Numbered from the stretch's first letter, positions 13,333-25,700 are shown. The stretch: 64,000 bases of DNA from Symsagittifera roscoffensis (GCF_963678635.1 NC_087066.1:21421996-21485995), one strand, 5' to 3'. Notes: generated by a model not told the origin, from the letters alone. A program made the numbers and translations.

Positions 13333-15132
13333 ATGAGCCGACAAGTTGGATCCCTTCACTGTTCCATTTCCCACCCAGCCAACCTCCAAAACCCAATTCC
13401 CATCATTCCACTTTTTGCTTTCCCGCCACCTGAATCACCCCACGTTAACACATCAACCGGCATGGATTCTGACATTAATTCAGACATCACCAATCTTAAT
13501 ACAATTTCCCAATTTAATAACTCAGACATCGAAACCCCAGACGAATTTGCAAACTCCGATCCCAGCCCACCAGCATTTTCCCAACCCCCCTTTCGACCTA
13601 TTCACTCCCATTCCACAAATGATTCCCCCACGTCCATTTCTTATATTTCCGAAGTAACCCCAACATACTCCCCCTTTACCAATGATAATTCCAACAACGA
13701 ATCCCCAGAAACCACACAAATTTCGCAAGAACTAGGTAACCTTATAACACTTCGACAACAAGTACAACATCCTCACACCCTTAACATTCACCAATTATCA
13801 TCAAATATAACATCATCAAACCCACCAACTCCTACACCCTCTTCCGATTATACCCCTTCTTTAGATCAATCCTCCACATCAACCCATTCATCATCCACAA
13901 CTAACCGCGCATAAAGAACGTTTAAAAGAAAATTCCCCAACCACCCGTTTCCTTCCAAATCCGGAATAGCCCGCGATTATGTAAACCCTGACCACATTAA
14001 TAGCCCAGCCTTTCTCCAAACTACCCTACCCCTCTTCCCCCAATATATCATTAGTCATTCCGAACCTCACACTGAACAACCTCACTATGTCGATGAGCAC
14101 GTACTAATCCCTACACTTCACTGGAAATCATTTTATTAATTCACAAATCCACTTTGTATACCACTAAATAACACACTTCACGAAATAGAGAAAAATAAAC
14201 TAGACCTTTGTAGACTCACCACAGCACTAACACCTAGACAATTCACTCACATAGGATATAAAAAGCTACTTAAAACTTTCACTGCACCCCGAGCAAATGA
14301 TTTTTCTGTTGAATATTATGATCACAACATCATCCAACCTAACCACGACCAAATTTTAGATGACGATAAATTAGCTAACCCTCAACTAACAGAAAAATTT
14401 TTCATCAAAACACCCTACATCTTTACACTATGCTCACTAGATGAAAAACACGCCCATAATATTTCCGAAGCACTAATCGACATCCAAGCTTATGAATCAT
14501 TTCACGATAAATTTCATATTTCTTCACTAACTTTTCACTTCCTCACTCCAAAAGAACAAGATCTGCACTGTTCACACGACATCATGTTACGAACTAAACA
14601 AACGCACACTTACACATACTATAGATTTATTCAAAACCATTTTAATTTGCACACACCTTCACGACAACCCCACCATCGTTTTCAGTTTATTAATTCAAAG
14701 TACACTTCACCATTTTTCTTAAATTTTACATATTGCAATAAAAATACTAACCTCCACGGCATCCTCCGCAACTACGATCCAGTTACCCAAATGTATATAT
14801 TTTGCCCCATCACGAAGACCTTCAATGATGAAGAATCAAGACCCTTCATTATCCCGCACGAATTCATACAATCCATCAAAATACCCATACTAGAGTTTTT
14901 TCATAATACTAAATATAGCCATAAAATTTACAACCTAATACAAAACACACCTCACGAATTCGCAGCAGGCACAGAAGAACTAAACACCATCAACGCACTT
15001 CAATTGCTTTGGCCACTGCTACAAATTAAAAATAATATACGCATACTAGCCAAGTTACTAACAACATCAGAAATGATTCAAGACATCTTCCCACATGGCT
15101 TTTTCCCAGACGATTCAGGTAAATATGAATGA
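13333..15132 (+). pseudogene. extra ORF downstream of env (about 600 codons, two in-frame stops)
   Basis: A single frame runs from the ATG at 13333 to the TGA at 15130-15132, interrupted only by TAA codons at 13912-13914 and 14137-14139, with no frameshift. It is much better preserved than gag, pol or env. The first 190 residues are Ser/Pro/Thr/Asn-rich (STSTHSSSTTN-like) and probably disordered. The remaining 400 are compositionally balanced and look folded, with His/Tyr/Phe-rich blocks such as FCPITKTFN (about 14800) and a helical C-terminus containing LLWPLLQIKNNIRILAKLL (about 15007-15063). I recognise no domain. Codon third positions favour C more than in neighbouring ORFs. Its last ~125 codons recur, degenerate, at 16655-17011. 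It could be an accessory gene of the element or a second inserted element. Confidence 0.6.
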
Positions 15133-16654
15133 AAATAATTTTGACTAATAAATTCAAATTTTACTAACCATTTTCTATCAATGTTTAATTCATTCTTTAA
15201 GTCTTCACACCACAATCATCTACAAAATAGAAAAAACACAAATAAAAATACAAACTTGTTATTTCATAAATAAAACTCCTAAATCTTCCACCCTAAATAA
15301 TGTAGTAAAATTCATACCCAATGTAGTAATTTCATTTATAAATTATTTCCCCAAGAAGCAGTAAAATTAAATACGATAAAAATTTATAATTTTAAACTTC
15401 CCCAAAAGCACTAAAATTCAATTTTGATGCAATAAATTCATAAAATGAGAAAGCAGTACTAACTTTTCAATAATTTCATTCATTCGCACAAGAATTCTAT
15501 CCAAACTCGCACAGCTCGCCCACGAAGAATTGTTTAAATAATGATTTTATGTTTCGAGTTTTCACTAACAACAACTCAAACTAGCATAACAAGTTTTAAA
15601 TTTTCCCTTAACCCGGATGGAAAGGAATTATATGATAAACCAAACTAACCAATGCAGCTTACTAAACACCACAAATCATAAAATAACAGCATGAATAAGA
15701 AAAGAAAACCAACGGTACCCAAACCGGATCAACCCAGCTTAAAACTGGATAATTTGATCTTTTGAAGACTATTATAAAGTCTAAGAAACAAATAATAAAA
15801 CACAAAAAAGTCTTAAGACAAACCCAAACCAAAAACAATTAGATTTTTGAAAAAAGGACAGAACCAAAGTAACATAAGAAAGACCAGAAAAAACCACGAT
15901 AAAATGTTATCACATAACAGGACATTTCAAAGAAACAGCATGAAATTATACTCCCATTCCTGGCCTAACCCACCAGAGAAGGACGTCCTGAGCATGCTTA
16001 TAGCCGGCCTAACCTACCGCGCTACACACACGCTTTGTGACCACACTTCAATTTTTAATAAGAGGTACTCAAGGGTGAGTAACTCTTCAAAATAACTGAA
16101 CTAAAATAAAAACGGTTTTGTGAAAACAACTAACTAAGATCATGACTAAAAACCAAATTAACAAAAATTTATAAAATGTAAATCATAATATGCAGCATAT
16201 AGATCATACACAACAACAAAGACGAACATTCAAAGACTAGACGATCCCATCACACTCGAACAAAAGAATGGCTAAACACAACCGAAATGCCGTCCACGAT
16301 CACGACTCAAAGGATTTAGAGTACGACTTGACTTCGCAGAAAAGGACTTCATTGAACTAGACCAATGACCACCTCGATGTTCAAGTATACGTACAGATCC
16401 GAGATTACAAGGCATCCCTTTCAAACATGATCTTCACGCCATTCCCAGACGAGTCTGCACACAAAACAGTTCTCTACTAATACGGAAAAACCTGACATAG
16501 CAAACCATTTTGAAATCGGATTGATTTCATTGGGGATCACAGCCATTGCCGAATGACGTAATAACAATTTCCTATCCATGATTCCAGCGTCCTGGAACGT
16601 TCTTCTTCAAGAGGAACTGGATAAGAAAATGATATTAAAGACACTAACTTTCAA
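14757..16654 (+). repeat. tandem 1.9-kb unit, copy 1
   Basis: This unit starts inside the C-terminal part of the extra ORF and ends just before the sequence repeats. Matching blocks in the same order in both copies include GCATCCTC near the start, ACAGCTCGCCCACGA (15518), TTAACCCGG (15607), CAGCTTACTAAACACC (15655), CGCTTTGTGACCACACT (16030), GAGGTACTCAAG (16061), and the GGATTTAGAGTACGACTTGA block (16313). The copies have diverged by point changes and small indels. The arrangement could reflect a long LTR-like 3' segment duplicated by unequal exchange. Confidence 0.8.
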
Positions 16655-18550
16655 GGCATCCTCAGAAATTATGACACCATAACCCAAATGTATATATTTT
16701 GTCCACTCACCAAGACCTTTAACGTAGAAGAATTCCGACCCTCATTGTCCCACATGAATATATGCAACCTATAGAAATCCCGATATTAGAATTCATTCAC
16801 AATACTAAATACAATCACAAGCTTTTTAACCTCATTCAACACACCAGTCACGAGTTTTCTGTAGGCATCGAAGAACTAAACAACATAAAAGCACTTCAAC
16901 TGCTTTGGCCACTGCTCAAAACTAAAAACATCATTCGCATATTAGCAAAACTACTAACCACGTCAGATTAAATTCACGATTTCTTCCCTCATGGTTTTTT
17001 CCCCGATAAATAAGTAAGTGTAATTTAAATAATTTCACACTAATAAATTCAAAACAAAGTAACCATTTCCTAATAAATATTTTTTCACTAGTCTTTAGAT
17101 CACCATCATCTACAAGCAAGAAAACAGAAAACAGAAATAAAAATTGCAAACTCTTTTCTACATTATAAATTTTTCAAATAGCAAACTCTTTTATTTTTCA
17201 TAAACTATGATTAACTAACAGCAATAAATGACGCAGTAAAATTTCTTCTCCACAGCAGTAAATTCATCAATAAATTCTTTCCCCCGATGTAGTAAATCTA
17301 AATACGTTGAAAATAATTTAATAATTTCAATCCCCACAATGCAGTAAAATTAAAATTTTCAGCAGTAAATTTATACAAATGTTAGCAGTACTAACTTTTT
17401 CAAGAATCAATCGCACACAAATTCTATCTACAGTCGCACAGCTCGCCCACGACAAACTGTTTAAAATAATGATTTCAAGTTTTAACTTTCACTGATAACA
17501 ACTCAAACTAATAACAACACGTTTCAAACTTTCTTTTAACCCGGTTGGAAAGGAAATATATAATCCCAACTAACCAACGCAGCTTACTAAACACCATGAA
17601 AGACAAACTAGCAGATGACTAAGAAAAGAAAACCCACAGCACACAAACTGGATTAAACGAGCTTAAAGAACCGATAAATTATTCTTTTGAAGAGTATTGA
17701 TAAGTCTAAAAAAGAACCCATAAAACACCAAAAAATCGAAAGACAAACCCATACCAAACAATTTTATTTTTTGAGAAAAAGACATAACTAAAACAATAAA
17801 AGGAAAAAACCAGAAACAAACACGACACAAAAGGTTAACACAAAATAGGACCCCATAAAAAACCAGCATGAAATCATATCCTCACTCCTAGCCTAACCCA
17901 CCAGAAGAGGACGAAGTCCTGAGCATGCTTAAAAGCCGGCCTAACCCCCCTTGCTAGGATCCACGCTTTGTGACCACACTCCTTATTTTTGTTAAGAGGT
18001 ACTCAAGTGTGAGTAACTCTTTTAAAACAACTGAAATAAAAATAAAAGCTTTTGCGATAAAAACTAATAGAAAATCATAAGTAAAAGAAAGACTAACTAA
18101 ACATTTATTTATGTAAAATACATATTGCAGTAATATAAATCATACACAATCACGAAGACAAGCATCAAACAGCTAAGACGACCTCATCACACACAACTTA
18201 CAGAATGGCTGAACACAACCAATATGCCGCTCACAACCACAGCTCAAAGGATTTAGAGTACGACTTGACTTCGAAGCAAAGGACTTTATTGAAATAGACC
18301 AATGACCACCTCGATAATCAAGTATACGTACAGATCCGAGTTACAGGGTAATCCCTCCAAACTCGAGCTTCACGCCATTCCCAATCAAGATCGAAACATA
18401 GTTTCATAGCCGATCAAGAACAGACAATCATAGCAAACCATCTTGAAATCGTTGGCGGTCATAGTCATTGTCGAACGACAACAGACAACGTCATGTCGAC
18501 GATTCTAGCTTCCTGGAGCTGTCTTCTCCAAGAACGGACAAGAAATGATG
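16655..18550 (+). repeat. tandem 1.9-kb unit, copy 2
   Basis: This is the second copy of the unit that begins at 14757, offset by about 1898 bp. It opens with a degenerate copy of the ORF C-terminus: 16762-16971 is still open for 69 codons, has the LLWPLLKTKNIIRILAKLL helix, and ends at a TAA where copy 1 continues. It then repeats the non-coding blocks (ACAGCTCGCCCACGA near 17437, CAGCTTACTAAACACC near 17580, CGCTTTGTGACCACACT near 17963, GGATTTAGAGTACGACTTGA near 18248). Confidence 0.8.
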
Positions 18551-19060
18551 CTCGCCAAATACCAACGATCATCATCCATCCTTCATTACAGATAGAAGAT
18601 AAAAGATTCAAAAACTCTGTAAACCCCGGATGGGTGGAACCTGATCCAAACCGTATATTAGTATTGGTTATAATTTAGATAGTTTATCCCTATAAAATGC
18701 TGAAGACTAACCAACCATACTCCATCTAACTAACAACCCACTTATTTGTAAGTGCTGAAACTACTTGTAGTTTCAGCACCAGAGCATTCTGAATTTACCT
18801 TACAGCTTAGTTGCCTTTTCCAAGAGACCAACTCGTAACAAACCAGTATACTCTAGATCTATTGAGACTAAGAGATACAAGAGTAAGATTAAGATCGGTA
18901 TTAGACTAAGAAGTTGCACGAATCTATCCGGCCGAAAATAAGATAGCGTGACGAGCAGACGGTGCACCTTATCTGAAATTACTCTTTGAGTTAGACAATC
19001 CGTCCCAACTCAGTAAAGAGCAGTCAATTTGGGTTCAATTTTGACTCTACTTAAGCTAAT
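18551..19060 (+). other. possible 3' LTR segment of the retroelement
   Basis: This segment holds a TATAAAA-like box (18692-18698), a palindrome (GTGCTGAAACTACTTGTAGTTTCAGCAC, about 18752-18778, arms of about 12 bp), and then a stretch with AGTAAGATTAAG and TTAGACTAAG that resembles positions 117-150 at the window start. These are features one expects of an LTR promoter/U5 region. Without a clear 5' partner in the window, the boundaries are guesses. Confidence 0.3.
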
Positions 19061-20769
19061 GAGAAAAATTCTGGCAACTATTTACCCCCCTTTTAAACGT
19101 TTAAGCTCATGCGAGTTTTACACTTCATCATGAAATGTTCCCTTTTTGCGTTGAAACACCTGCTGGGTACAACATCAGAGTATGTACTCTTAATTGCACC
19201 AACAAATTTTATTAAAATTTAATTGCTTTTTCTCTTAGTTCTTTTTGCTGACATCAGACGTACTACGTCAAAAGTTGGTTGCTATCTATTGTTTATGCTA
19301 ATTAAATTTAATGAACTGACGTACTGAATTAAATGTCTCGCGATTTTCAAAACGATAAATTTAGACAAGTTTTTTGGTTGAACTGAAAAAACAGCACAGA
19401 GGGGACGACAAGAGACTTGCACTATTTTAAGTTACAATTGCATAATTGATTAATGAGGGAGAAATGCAAACGTTATTTTTTGGAGAACTGAGTTAAAGTT
19501 GGGCAAATTACAGCAGTTATAGAAAGGGTGGGACTTTTCCTGCCAAATTAGCTCTGACTAAAAGCTCGTTACCATTTCACAAAGGCACTTTTGAATTGCA
19601 AGGTGATTTTCAAGGCAATTATACAGCCCCGAATAATCGGGTCTTAAGTGGGAAATTGAGGGCCTATTTGAGCTTAAACCTATTTCAAAGCTCTCAAAAA
19701 TTAGATAGCACTTTTCAAAAGCTGAAATAACAGTGCTTACCAGGAAAAAAAACCACGTCATATTACCTGAAATTAACCAAACAGCAATATTAAAGCAAAA
19801 TTTCACTCGGCGTCGAAAAATTAAATCTCTGATAAATATTGATCATTTTTTATAATTTCAGTTGCTTCTAATCTATTTTATTACTATTTCAAGGTAGACT
19901 CATTTGCTGGTGCGATAAGAGCTTCAATGAAAAAACCGATTATCATCAATTTTTTATTTGATTCTAGTTATTGCATTGATTAAAAACACTGAGCAGTTTT
20001 TCAATTTCCCCGACTTTTCTCGTTCTTTGATTAACTACAATATCTTTTTTCACATCAAAATTTACAGATTGAAAAATGAGAGATTTCTGGGAAGATGCTG
20101 CGTTGCAAACACTAATGAGTTTTTCGTGCTAAGTGAAGTGTTAATTATTTCTTCAATTCGCCAATTTGTGGTAACTTCCGTGTTTTCAGAATACAAATAA
20201 TTCACTCCATTAACTTCCCACAAATCATTTTTTGCCAAATTTGCTCTCAAATTGGGCAAATTTATGCGGTAGTTTGTCAATTATTCAATTTCACACTTAG
20301 TTTGAGCAGGTTATCTGTTTTTTTTTCCTCGGGCGTTGTTTAGGAAGCTACTGAGGAAAAGTGGGGGAGGGGAAGGAAGACAGGGGAGGGGATGAAGGTG
20401 AAATGATTACACCGAATTTCGCCACAGTAACTGGTCAACTTTCAGATAAAAGCTCTTCCCGCTTCTGTTGTTACATCCGTGCTTTATTTCTCTTTTTCAC
20501 CAATCGAAATCTTTTTTCAGCCCAATACTATTAGTGCACCCATTTTCCCGCTAATCCCATTCCTTTTTCTTCTAGTTCAAATGAAGCTTTTGTTATAATA
20601 AGGAGCTATGTAACTATAATTATAATCTCTGTCTGTGGAAGCCAATCGTTACTAAAAAGACAGTACACACTTATATTTCCGACTGTTTCTTATATTTATG
20701 TAAATTAAATTTTAACTTTCGAAAAGGTCAAATATGTAAACGTAATTTGACTGAAACCTTTTTCAATAA
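19061..20769. other. AT-rich intergenic stretch, nothing recognised
   Basis: No ORF here has coding character; the open frames at 19558-19806 and 19958-20280 lie in AT-rich DNA and read as noise. A G-rich purine run (GTGGGGGAGGGGAAGG, about 20361-20376) is the only compositional oddity. A run of pyrimidine-AG sites near 20515 leaves room for further exons of the candidate gene that follows, but none is convincing. Confidence 0.4.
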
Positions 20770-20792
20770 CTAGATTATAACAAATTACCCAG

Positions 20793-20956
20793 CTTGATAA
20801 CTAATCGCGGGCCCGTTGTTAATTTAGTTGTCCCCTCTGAAGTCGCTTCTAGTCTCAGTCTCAGCCCACATCCGATTGCCGCCAATGGAGCCCAATTTAA
20901 TCATTGCTCTTTATTCAGTAGCTCAACTTTCATTTTGAACCCTACAAAACCCGCTG
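20793..20956 (+). CDS. candidate internal exon, unknown protein
   Basis: This is a 164-nt block of clearly higher GC than its surroundings, open in one frame, with an AG before it (ACCCAG) and a perfect donor after it (GCTG|GTAAGTTAAT). The translation is Ser/Pro/Ala/Leu-rich (VVNLVVPSEVASSLSLSPHP, then FILNPTKPAG). I do not recognise the protein. It ends in the phase that joins to the block at 21041. The intervening 84 nt, T-rich and ending CTTTTCTCAG, have the composition of a short intron although they happen to stay open. No start codon is seen upstream, so earlier exons would be required if this is a gene; a decayed gene fragment is the main alternative. Confidence 0.4.
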
Positions 20957-21040
20957 GTAAGTTAATAACTTGTTCTAATTTTTTCATATTTCTCTCTACT
21001 GCTACAATTCAGTTTCTTGTCCTACGCCTTCTTTTCTCAG

Positions 21041-21156
21041 CCACACATGACATGTATCACTCAGAACTTTGCTCCCCGGAGGAACTATTCATTAGCATTT
21101 TATCAGCAGTTTATCTAGTGTCCATTAATTCAAGTAGTGTCTCTCGTCTTCCGAAG
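21041..21156 (+). CDS. candidate internal exon, continuation of the 20793 exon
   Basis: This block is preceded by a strong polypyrimidine tract and acceptor (CCTTCTTTTCTCAG) and followed by the donor CCGAAG|GTATTC. Its 116 nt complete the split codon from the previous block and then give 38 codons (THDMYHSELCSPEELFISIL, then an AVYLVSIN-like hydrophobic stretch), ending in phase 0. No domain is recognised. I could not find the following exon: the next 2 kb are a tandem duplication without coding signal. The splice signals argue for a real gene fragment on the + strand, but it may be incomplete or broken. Confidence 0.4.
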
Positions 21157-21512
21157 GTATTCCCAATTGAAATCAAATTTGAGATTGAACTTTGATATAG
21201 AAATAAACAGATAATAATTTGAAAACGACGACATTAGATGGTTGTCATGCAAGTTGCGCTAAATAATTGGATGACAAAAATTAAATTAAATAATTTCAAT
21301 AAGTAAAAGAAATCAATGCAAAATAAAAAAAAATGCAAAATTTTTCTTGCTATTTTTCCGGCTGTTTCTTTTTTGATAAAGGGTGGCGGAATTAATTTAG
21401 AAAACTACTCATTTGTTATAGTTACAAAAACGCAAAAATGGTTTTCATCAGTTTTGCATTGTGCGATCCGAAAATTGATATAAAAATTGGAAAAACTAAA
21501 AAAACTGAGACA

Positions 21513-22390
21513 ATTTTTGAAAATCAAATTACGAGGGGGAAGACTTAAAAAAAGACTAGCAAATACCGTTTCCATTAATTCAATTGCAAAAATACTTGTT
21601 CTGATCAAGGTTTTTAAGCATTGAAACCATGACAACTTAAACTTTTTTCATATCCTGAAACTTTTCTAAGCAAGACACAGTTTGAGATTTAAAGAAATTG
21701 TACCGTGAATTGCATCGAAAAAAGTTTTTTAAGCAACATATTCAAAGTTTTGTTGTTTTTCACAGTTTTGTTGTTTTTCACAACTTAAAATGGTTGACAG
21801 GAAAAATAGTTTAAAAAAGGCTGTCGTTCAAGCAGTGAATCTTCTGATTTTTGCTAGCGTGACTACTATAGCTTAGCAAGCTTATGACTAATAAATTTCT
21901 AAGTTGTTTCGAAGCATGAATCGATCGGGAAAAAATTGAAAGTTCTTAAAACCCTAGTGATAGAAAAACAAAAATTTGTTTATTCTTTGCTTTCTTAAAG
22001 CTGGATTTGTTTCAAGACAAATATCAGAATCGATACCAAGTTTTTTCAAGCAAGCGATGGAGCAATAACTCTTGAAAGTTTTTCAATTTTTGATAAATAA
22101 CAGAAAGAAAGAAAAGTTAAATTTATCCTGTATAGTTTTATCAACTCATCGTTGATAGTTTTATACCAAATATAGTTTTATCAACTCATCGTTGGTTTTC
22201 CTTAGGCATATGACTCTAGAGGATGGTGCCATATGACTCAAAATTTACTTATCTAGGTGTTTATCTATGTTTTCTCGCTGCCAGGAAGAGTAAATCAAAA
22301 CTTTCTTTTTTTCTGAACTAAAAAATACAAAAAATTTTGATGCATCATTAACGGTTTACTTATATGTGTACAAATAAGGTTACATTCCAC
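21513..22390. repeat. 878-bp tandem duplication, copy 1
   Basis: This unit begins ATTTTTGAAAATC and is followed directly by a second copy at 22391 with only scattered substitutions. Within copy 1 a short segment (TATAGTTTTATCAACTCATC) occurs twice, at about 22131 and 22167; copy 2 has it once. No ORF is shared. AT-rich, non-coding by appearance. Confidence 0.95.
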
Positions 22391-23239
22391 ATTTTTGAAA
22401 ATCAAATTACGAGGGGGAAGAATTAAAAAAAGACTAGCAAGCCCGTTTCCATTAATTCAATTGCAAAAACACTTGTTCTGATCAAGGGTTTTAAGCATTG
22501 AAACTATGACAACTTAAACTTATTTCATATCCTGAAACTTTTCTAAGCAAGACACAGTTTGAGATTTTAAAACATTGTACCGTGAATTGCATCGAAAAAA
22601 GTTTTTTAAGCAACATATTCAAAACTTTGTTGTTTTTCACAGTTTTGTTGTTTTTCACAACTTAAAATGGTTGACAGGAATAATAGTTTAAAAAAGGTTG
22701 TCGTTCAAGCAATGAATCTTCTGATTTTTGCTAGCGTGACTACTATAGCTTAGCAAGCTTATGACTAATAAATTTCTAAGTTGTTTCGAAGCATGAATCG
22801 ATCGGGAAAAAATTGAAAGTTCTTAAAACCATAGTGATAGAAAAACAAAAATTTGTTGATTCTTTGCTTTCTTAAAGCTGGATTTGTTTCAAGACAAATA
22901 TCAGAATCGATACCAAGTTTTTTCAAGCAAGCGATGGAGCAATAACGCTTGAAAGTTTTTCATTTTTTGATAAATAAGAGAAAGAAAGAAAAGTTAAATT
23001 TATCCTGTCAACCAAATATAGTTTTATCAACTCATCGTTGATTTTCCTTAGACATATGACTCTAGAGGATGGTGCCATATGACTCAAAATTTACTTATCT
23101 AGGTGTTTATCTATGTTTTCTCGCTGTCAGGAAGAGTAAATCAAAACTGTTCTTTTTTTCTGAACTAAAAAATACAAAAAATTTTGATGCATCATTAACG
23201 GAAAATTTATATGTATACAAATAAGGTTACATTCCACAT
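22391..23239. repeat. 878-bp tandem duplication, copy 2
   Basis: This is the second copy of the unit that begins at 21513. It is shorter by about 30 bp because it lacks the extra internal TATAGTTTTATCAACTCATC segment. It ends at ATTCCACAT, after which the sequence departs from copy 1. Confidence 0.95.
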
Positions 23240-24039
23240 GTCACGTGTTTTCCGTCGCACTTCAGCAGTAATAATCAAAGCAAATTAAAATAAACAAACT
23301 TCTTTTCAAGTTTCACAAAAAAAAGGATTTGTTCAGTCGTTGATATCTTATCTTGTAAATCACAATTGTCTAGAAAGCCAAGTTTTGGCCTGTAGGTAAA
23401 AACCTGAACCTCAAATCTGTTAAATTACAGGTACAGTTTTGAATTTTTATAAAATTATAGAACTTTCAATAAAATTCAATATCTTTTAAGCTAAGCGCTT
23501 CTGCATGAAATTGTTTTTTCACTGGAATCTCAACCCCATCAAAATTTGAATATGGGCACAAAAATCCTTTTTTGTTTTGACCTTTTATCTAATTTTCTAC
23601 AATTTTCTAACAGATTCGTGAAATTGACCAAATGTAAGAAGCCTTGAGCTTCTTGAAGGTTGATTTTTAAAAATGAAGTTGTGACGTGAAAAATCTCTTT
23701 TGCATGCTATTGAATTTTTACCAATTTTTACGAAGTTTTAAAGCATTCGTAAGAAAAAAATTCAAATCCTCTAAACTATCAGCTACAGAAAATTGTCAAA
23801 ATCTTCATAAATACAAAAAGTTAGAAGTTTCAAATTAGCAGTAGAGTTGCAACCTAAAATACGCTGCCTTTAGCATGCAACCAATGATTTTGGTTTTTTT
23901 GGTTTTTACAATCATAAGTTGAAATGTAACCAAAATAATGATTCTCAAAATTTAAATAACAATACGTTAAGACACCTGACATGGATCGACACAAAAACTC
24001 TAAATTGAAATTCGTCCAGTCATCTGAATTTAAAGCTAA
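23240..24039. other. AT-rich stretch, nothing recognised
   Basis: No coding signal, no repeats that I can pair with other parts of the window. It leads into the GC-rich minisatellite. Confidence 0.4.
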
Positions 24040-25700
24040 CCTAGCATTCCAGTCCTACCTTCCCTTGTCCCTTCTTGCCCTGCACTCTCCGCCCTCCTTG
24101 CTCTGCCCTTTTTTGTTTGGCTCTGCCTTACCTTGCGCTGCCCTGCTCCGCCTTGTCTTGCACTACCCTGACCTGCCTTACCTTGCGCTGTGTCCTGATT
24201 CGAGCTTGCCCTGCCCTGCCTTACGCTGCCACTCCCTGCTGTGCGATGTCCCGCTCTGCTTTAAGCCGCTCTGCTTTAAGCCGCTCTGCTTTACACTGCC
24301 CTGCCCTGCCCTTCCTTGCCTTGTGCTGCCCTGCCTTGCCGTACGTTGCTTGCCTTCCTTGCCCTGCCTTAGGCTGCCTCGCCTTGCGCTGCGTCGCCGT
24401 GAGCTGACTTGTCCCTCCTGGCCTTACGCTTCCCCTCCTTCCTCTGTTCTCCCATGCTTTGCCTCACGCTGCTCTGCCTTACGCTGCCCTGCCAATCTTT
24501 GCCTTACGCTGACCCTTTTTGCTCTACTTTGCCCCGCTCTGCCTTACCTTGCGCTCTGTCCCGATGTGAGCTGCCCTGCCCTGCCTTACGCTGCCACTCC
24601 CTGCTGTGCAATGTTTGGCTCTGCTTTACGCTCTCCTGCCAATCTTTGCCTTACGTTGACGGTCCTTGCTCTACTTTGCCCTGCTCTGCCTTACCTTGCG
24701 CTGTCTCCTGATTTGAGCTGCCCTGCCCTGCCTTACGCTGCCACTCCCTGCTGTGCAATGTTTGGCTCCGCCTTACGCTCTCCTGCCAATCTTAGCCTTA
24801 CGCTGACCGTCCTTGCTCTACTTTGCCCTGCTCTGCCTTACCTTGCGCTGTCTCCTGATTTGAGCTGCCCTGCCCTGCCTTACGCTGCCACTCCCTGCTG
24901 TGCAATGTCCAGCTCTGCCTTAAGCTGCCCTGCTTTACGCTGACCTGCCCATACTTGCCTCGTGCTGTGCTGCCCATACTTGCCTCGTGCTGCCCTACCT
25001 TGCCTTGAGCTGCCCTGCCTTGCCGTACGTTGCCTGCCTTCCTTACCCTGCCTTACGCTGCCTCGCCGTGCGCTGACTTGTCCCTCCTTGTCCTACGCTG
25101 ACCCTCCTTGCTCTGCTTTCCTCTGCTTTGCCTCACGCTGCTCTGCCTTACGCTGCCCTGCCAATCTTTGCCTTACGCTGACCCTCCTTACTCTGCTTTG
25201 CCTTGCTCTGCATTACCTTGCGCTGTCTCCTGATTTGAGCTGCCCTGCCCTGCCTTACGCTGCCACTCTCTGCTGTGCAACGTCCAGCTCTGCCTTAAGC
25301 TGCCCTGCTTCACGCTGACCTACCCATACTTGCCTCGTGCTGCCCATACTTGCCTCGTGCTGCCCTACCTTGCCTTGTGCTGCCCTGCCTTGCCGTACGT
25401 TGCCTCGCCGTGCGCTGCCTCGCCGTGCGCTGACTTGTCCCTCCTTGTCTTAGGCTGCCCCTCCTTGCTCTGCTCTCCCCTGCTTTGTCTCACGCTGCTC
25501 TGTCTTACACTGCCCTGCCAATCTTTGCCTTACGCTGACCCTCCTTGCTCTGCGCCGCCCTGCTTTGCCATACCATTCTCTACCTTAAGCTGCCCTAATT
25601 ATCCTTGCCTTGCCATGCTTTGCCTTGCCTTGCCTTGCCGTACCTTGGCTCACTCTGCGCTGCCCTGCGCCTCCATGACTAGCGCCGCGCTGCTCTACGC
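24040..25700. repeat. GC-rich pyrimidine minisatellite with 147-bp higher-order repeat
   Basis: About 1.65 kb is built of degenerate CTGCC, CTTGC and TTACG words, with the + strand strongly pyrimidine-rich. A higher-order unit opening GAGCTGCCCTGCCCTGCC recurs at 24568, 24715 and 24862 (exactly 147 bp apart) and again at 25237, with a variant at about 24203. Long open frames through it (for example 23981-24943, 320 codons of Cys/Leu/Pro/Ala-rich sequence) arise because the repeat words lack stops; they are not credible genes. GC content is sharply higher than in any neighbouring DNA. Confidence 0.95.

Noticed and set aside
18493-18678. 61-codon ORF at the end of tandem unit 2
   Set aside because: The corresponding part of unit 1 is not open and the sequence has no recognisable domain.
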